Assembly: GCF_030284385.1 (NCBI RefSeq)
Contig: NZ_CP127221.1
Span: 1,612,001-1,676,000 of the forward strand
DNA from: Altererythrobacter rubellus
GTDB taxonomy: Bacteria > Pseudomonadota > Alphaproteobacteria > Sphingomonadales > Sphingomonadaceae
DNA length: 64,000 nucleotides
Reading direction: 5' to 3'
The stretch's first letter is position 1. Every line of letters starts with the position of its first letter. A program made the translations under genes and the position numbers. Positions 61,445 through 64,000 of this stretch are shown here, one piece after another. Under the pieces are notes generated by a model. It saw only the letters and a list, made by a program, of their open reading frames with translations. It was not told the origin of the DNA and made no database searches.

Positions 61445-63118
61445 ATGACCATGCTTTCTGATCCAAGCCGCAAATACCGGCCATTCCCGCAGGTGGCGCT
61501 GCAAGACCGGCAATGGCCTTCACGAACCATCACCGCCCCGCCCCGCTGGCTTTCGACCGATCTGCGCGACGGCAATCAGTCGATCATTGACCCGATGGAT
61601 GCGGTAAAGAAAAACCGCTTTTTCGATGAACTGGTCCGAATCGGGATCAAGGAAATCGAAGTCGGTTTCCCGAGCGCCGGTGCGACCGAGTTCGACTTCA
61701 TTCAAGGATTGGTTCGCTCCGGCCGTATTCCTGACGATGTCAAAGTACAGGTGCTGACCCAGAGCCGTGAAGACCTGATACGAACAAGTTTCGAAAGCCT
61801 TGAAAGCGCGAAGCAGGCCATCGTGCATCTCTACAACGCAGTTTCACCGGCGTGGCGAGACATTGTCTTCCGTATGTCGAAAGACGAAGTGCGCGAAATC
61901 GCTCTAGCGGGCGCAAAAGTGATGCGAGACGAAGCGAGCAAACGACCAGATACAGACTGGCACTTCCAATACTCACCGGAAACATTCTCGACCGCCGAGC
62001 TAGATTTCAGCATCGAGGTTTGTGAAGCGGTTATGCAAGTTCTGGCCCCAACACCAGAGCATCCGATCATTCTCAATCTGCCTGCCACTGTCGAAGCGGC
62101 GACGCCCAATATCTACGCGGACCAGATCGAGTATTTCTGCCGCAATCTGCCCAATCGTGATGCAGCGGTGATCAGCCTGCACACACACAACGATCGCGGT
62201 ACTGGTGTTGCCGCGGCCGAGCTTGGCCTAATGGCAGGTGCAGATCGTGTTGAAGGTTGCCTGTTCGGAAATGGAGAGCGAACCGGCAACTGTTGCCTCG
62301 TGACGGTTGCACTCAACATGTATACACAAGGGATCAATCCCGGCCTCGATTTTTCAGATATCGACCGAACCATCGAAACGGTTGAGTATTGTAACGAGCT
62401 GCCCGTGCACCAACGCCACCCCTATGGCGGTGAGCTGGTGTTCACCGCCTTCTCCGGCTCACATCAGGACGCGATCAAGAAAGGCTTTGAAGCCAATGAT
62501 CAGCAAAATGACGAGCATTGGCGCGTGCCCTATTTGCCCATTGATCCTGCGGACTTGGGCCGTGACTATGAAGCTGTCATCCGCGTCAATTCGCAGTCAG
62601 GCAAAGGCGGCTTTGCCTGGGTTTTGGAGCAAGACCAAGGCCTGAAGCTGCCCAAGAAGATGCAGGCAGACTTCTCCAAACATGTCCAGCACATGGCGGA
62701 CGAGCTTGGCCGTGAGCTGAACGCAGCCGACATCTGGGAAGCGTTCAAATCCGCCTATTACGTCCAAACAGACAGCAAGCACTTCCAACTGGTTTATTAC
62801 GATGAGAGCCGCGCGCCCGACGGAACGCGCGTATTTGCTGGAAAGATCGCGGTTAAGGGCCAGGAGCAAAGCGTTTCCGGCCGGGGCAATGGCCTGATCT
62901 CGTCTGTGGTCACGACCCTGGAAGAAAGCTTCGGGCTAGATTTGAAGGTGCTCGATTATTCCGAGCACGCCATGGGTTCAGGCCGCGATGCGCGCGCGGC
63001 GGCTTATTTGATGTGCCAATCGGGCGACCGGATCATCTGGGGCTGCGGAATCGATGAAGACGTTGCCACGGCCAGCGTACGCGCCGTGCTCAGCGCGGCG
63101 AATGGTATTGTTGGCTAG
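61445..63118 (+). CDS. leuA: 2-isopropylmalate synthase
   Basis: 557 residues, the long LeuA type (TIGR00970-like). First committed step of leucine synthesis. Seen: PPRWLSTDLRDGNQSIIDPMD with metal-binding Asp, IEVGFPSAGATEFDF, VSLHTHNDRGTGVAAAELGLMAGADRVEGCLFGNGERTGN (HxH metal site as HTHND), and the C-terminal regulatory domain YDESRAPDGTRVFAGKIAVKGQEQSVSGRGNGLISSV. No clear SD precedes ATG 61445 (or ATG 61451), so translation may be coupled to the leader. Confidence 0.96.
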   Translation: MTMLSDPSRKYRPFPQVALQDRQWPSRTITAPPRWLSTDLRDGNQSIIDPMDAVKKNRFFDELVRIGIKEIEVGFPSAGATEFDFIQGLVRSGRIPDDVKVQVLTQSREDLIRTSFESLESAKQAIVHLYNAVSPAWRDIVFRMSKDEVREIALAGAKVMRDEASKRPDTDWHFQYSPETFSTAELDFSIEVCEAVMQVLAPTPEHPIILNLPATVEAATPNIYADQIEYFCRNLPNRDAAVISLHTHNDRGTGVAAAELGLMAGADRVEGCLFGNGERTGNCCLVTVALNMYTQGINPGLDFSDIDRTIETVEYCNELPVHQRHPYGGELVFTAFSGSHQDAIKKGFEANDQQNDEHWRVPYLPIDPADLGRDYEAVIRVNSQSGKGGFAWVLEQDQGLKLPKKMQADFSKHVQHMADELGRELNAADIWEAFKSAYYVQTDSKHFQLVYYDESRAPDGTRVFAGKIAVKGQEQSVSGRGNGLISSVVTTLEESFGLDLKVLDYSEHAMGSGRDARAAAYLMCQSGDRIIWGCGIDEDVATASVRAVLSAANGIVG

Positions 63119-63123
63119 CGTCC

Positions 63124-63147
63124 GCAATTGGGTCGGAAAGCGACATA
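63124..63147 (+). repeat. Dispersed intergenic repeat, copy C
   Basis: GCAATTGGGTCGGAAAGCGA and four more bases, 11 identical then near-identical to copy B. It begins 6 bp after the leuA stop. Confidence 0.55.
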
Positions 63148-63509
63148 TATTCCTTTAAGCCGCCAGAACAGACTGACCAGTAATGCCGTTCAAATACTTG
63201 CATTGAGATAATCCAACAGGCGTTCCATTACCTTCATCCCTTCTAGATGTGTGTACAAATCTCAATCACGCCCAAATTTTGATGTGTTCTTGCAAAATGA
63301 GTGTGGTTCACTCTCTCATGCTTGAGATATAGTCTCTTGCTGTCGCACTTTTCTCAAAGAAAACTTCATTCGATCGATCAGCTTACTCACATTTTCCTAC
63401 ACTGACTTGCACATATCGAACCTTGCCGATGACCGAAGCCCACCCTTTTCGCTATCAAAATGTGGTTCGACACAGCGAGTTTTCCGGTCCACCTTTTCTG
63501 GCAAAGGAC

Positions 63510-63538
63510 AGTGTTCCAAGTGTTCCACCGTGTTGGAA
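63510..63538. promoter_or_regulatory. Tandem AGTGTTCCA repeats before the amidohydrolase
   Basis: Two head-to-tail copies of AGTGTTCCA (63510-63518, 63519-63527), then the inverted half TGGAA, giving TTCCA-N6-TGGAA. Ends 34 bp before ATG 63572, a plausible operator for a regulated catabolic gene. Confidence 0.4.
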
Positions 63539-63571
63539 TTGGCGAACTGTGCACGAGGGGGATAAGCCGCG

Positions 63572-64000
63572 ATGACTGAAGCTATAATCGAGCCTGATCT
63601 GCCGATCATAGATCCGCACCATCACCTGTGGGATCTTCGGCCCATTATACCCGTGTTCCCGGCGCCCCGGCATCGATTCATCGAAACGCTGGTGCCGGCC
63701 GCGTACTACACGTTCGACCAGTTCAACGAAGAGGTTGCAGGCAGCGGTCATAACGTCGTCGGCACGGTCTTTATGGAATGCGGTGCCTTCTACAACGCTG
63801 TCTATGGCGATGCGAAAAAGGTAGTTGGCGAAGTCGAATTTGTAAACGGTGTCGCAGCGCAATCGGCGAGCGGTCTTTACGGCACCAGGCGGCTTTGCGC
63901 CGGGATCGTTGGCCATGCGGACTTGATGCTGGGCGCGGCAGTGGGCGAAGTGCTCGATGCGCTTGCGGCGGCTTCGCCCCGTTTCAAGGGCATCCGCCAT
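63572..64000 (+). CDS. Amidohydrolase family protein (partial)
   Basis: 143 codons, cut by the right edge. Starts at ATG 63572 behind GAGGGGGAT. Seen: IIDPHHHLWDLRPIIPVFP, the metal-binding HxHxW-like start of the amidohydrolase 2 family (PF04909), RFIETLVPAAYYTFDQFN, VVGTVFMECGAFYN and AAASPRFKGIRH. These are TIM-barrel hydrolases or decarboxylases of lactones and aromatic acids; the substrate is unknown. Possibly the first gene of a catabolic segment beyond the window. Confidence 0.85.
   Translation, partial: MTEAIIEPDLPIIDPHHHLWDLRPIIPVFPAPRHRFIETLVPAAYYTFDQFNEEVAGSGHNVVGTVFMECGAFYNAVYGDAKKVVGEVEFVNGVAAQSASGLYGTRRLCAGIVGHADLMLGAAVGEVLDALAAASPRFKGIRH

Larger units (their letters stand above)
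63119..63571. other. Intergenic region, 453 bp, no gene seen
   Basis: More AT-rich than its surroundings. It holds copy C of the dispersed repeat at the left, a T-rich run, and tandem direct repeats near the right end. No ORF in either strand has coding character that I could defend. Confidence 0.6.

Overview
The window looks like chromosomal DNA of an alphaproteobacterium of the order Sphingomonadales, most likely Erythrobacteraceae (Erythrobacter/Altererythrobacter type). This is inferred from the moderately GC-rich sequence, protein-level resemblance, a small-form PurL, a MutL with an endonuclease motif, DUF4170, DUF2177 and DUF6122 proteins, and a RibB with a degenerate RibA-like tail. 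Nearly everything is core housekeeping sequence. I see no insertion sequence, prophage, CRISPR array or rRNA. There is one tRNA, for Lys (anticodon CUU).

Layout. 1-9.6 kb: partial glyQ, tandem TraB/GumN genes, rplY-pth, a broken NTPase, a Tat-exported SDR enzyme, a large secreted zinc metalloprotease, ychF and a MaoC-like gene. 9.6-17.7 kb: a small membrane protein, mutL, and the cell-elongation operon mreBCD-mrdA-rodA. 17.8-18.6 kb: tRNA-Lys, then a roughly 0.7-kb remnant of an integrated element carrying a Cys-repeat secreted protein and closed by a degenerate copy of the tRNA 3' end. 18.6-20.3 kb: ribB, which carries an N-terminal helix-turn-helix, and ribH. 20.3-24.8 kb: eno, four overlapping or closely spaced small membrane-protein genes resembling yqjD/yqjE, DUF4170, GNAT and greA. 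24.9-29.8 kb: carA, an unknown membrane-anchored gene and carB, translationally interlocked. 29.9-38.7 kb: yqeY-like, dnaG, rpoD, an orphan ParA, rpiB, glyA, nrdR, a trmJ-like gene and small ORFs. 38.7-48.9 kb: chorismate mutase, rpsD, a broken oxidoreductase, tgt, an outer-membrane protein, an ABC exporter, queA, a periplasmic cyclophilin, coaD, ispA, xseB and small membrane proteins. 48.9-55.5 kb: purL, DUF6122, coq4, a nitroreductase, a ferric-reductase-like protein, serB and miaA. 55.6-63.1 kb: branched-chain amino-acid genes ilvB-ilvN-ilvC, a hydroxy-acid oxidase, a thioesterase, a YHS lipoprotein, and leuA behind a leucine-rich leader peptide. 63.1-64 kb: a 450-bp non-coding stretch and a partial amidohydrolase.

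How the genes work together. mreBCD-mrdA-rodA make the elongasome. tgt and queA are successive steps of queuosine synthesis. ribB and ribH supply both late precursors of riboflavin. carA/carB make carbamoyl phosphate. ilvBNC and leuA cover most of the Val/Leu/Ile branch, and both show RNA-level regulatory structure upstream.

The most interesting signal is at ribB. A DNA-binding domain is fused to the enzyme, and two copies of a 15-bp dyad (CACATCWTGGTGTGA, starts 52 bp apart) flank or overlap its promoter. This suggests a self-regulating riboflavin enzyme. Other points worth a second look are the tRNA-Lys attachment-site remnant, the gene wedged between carA and carB, two genes each broken by a single stop codon, a DUF6122 gene whose conserved N-terminus has no normal start codon, and a dispersed intergenic repeat (three copies).
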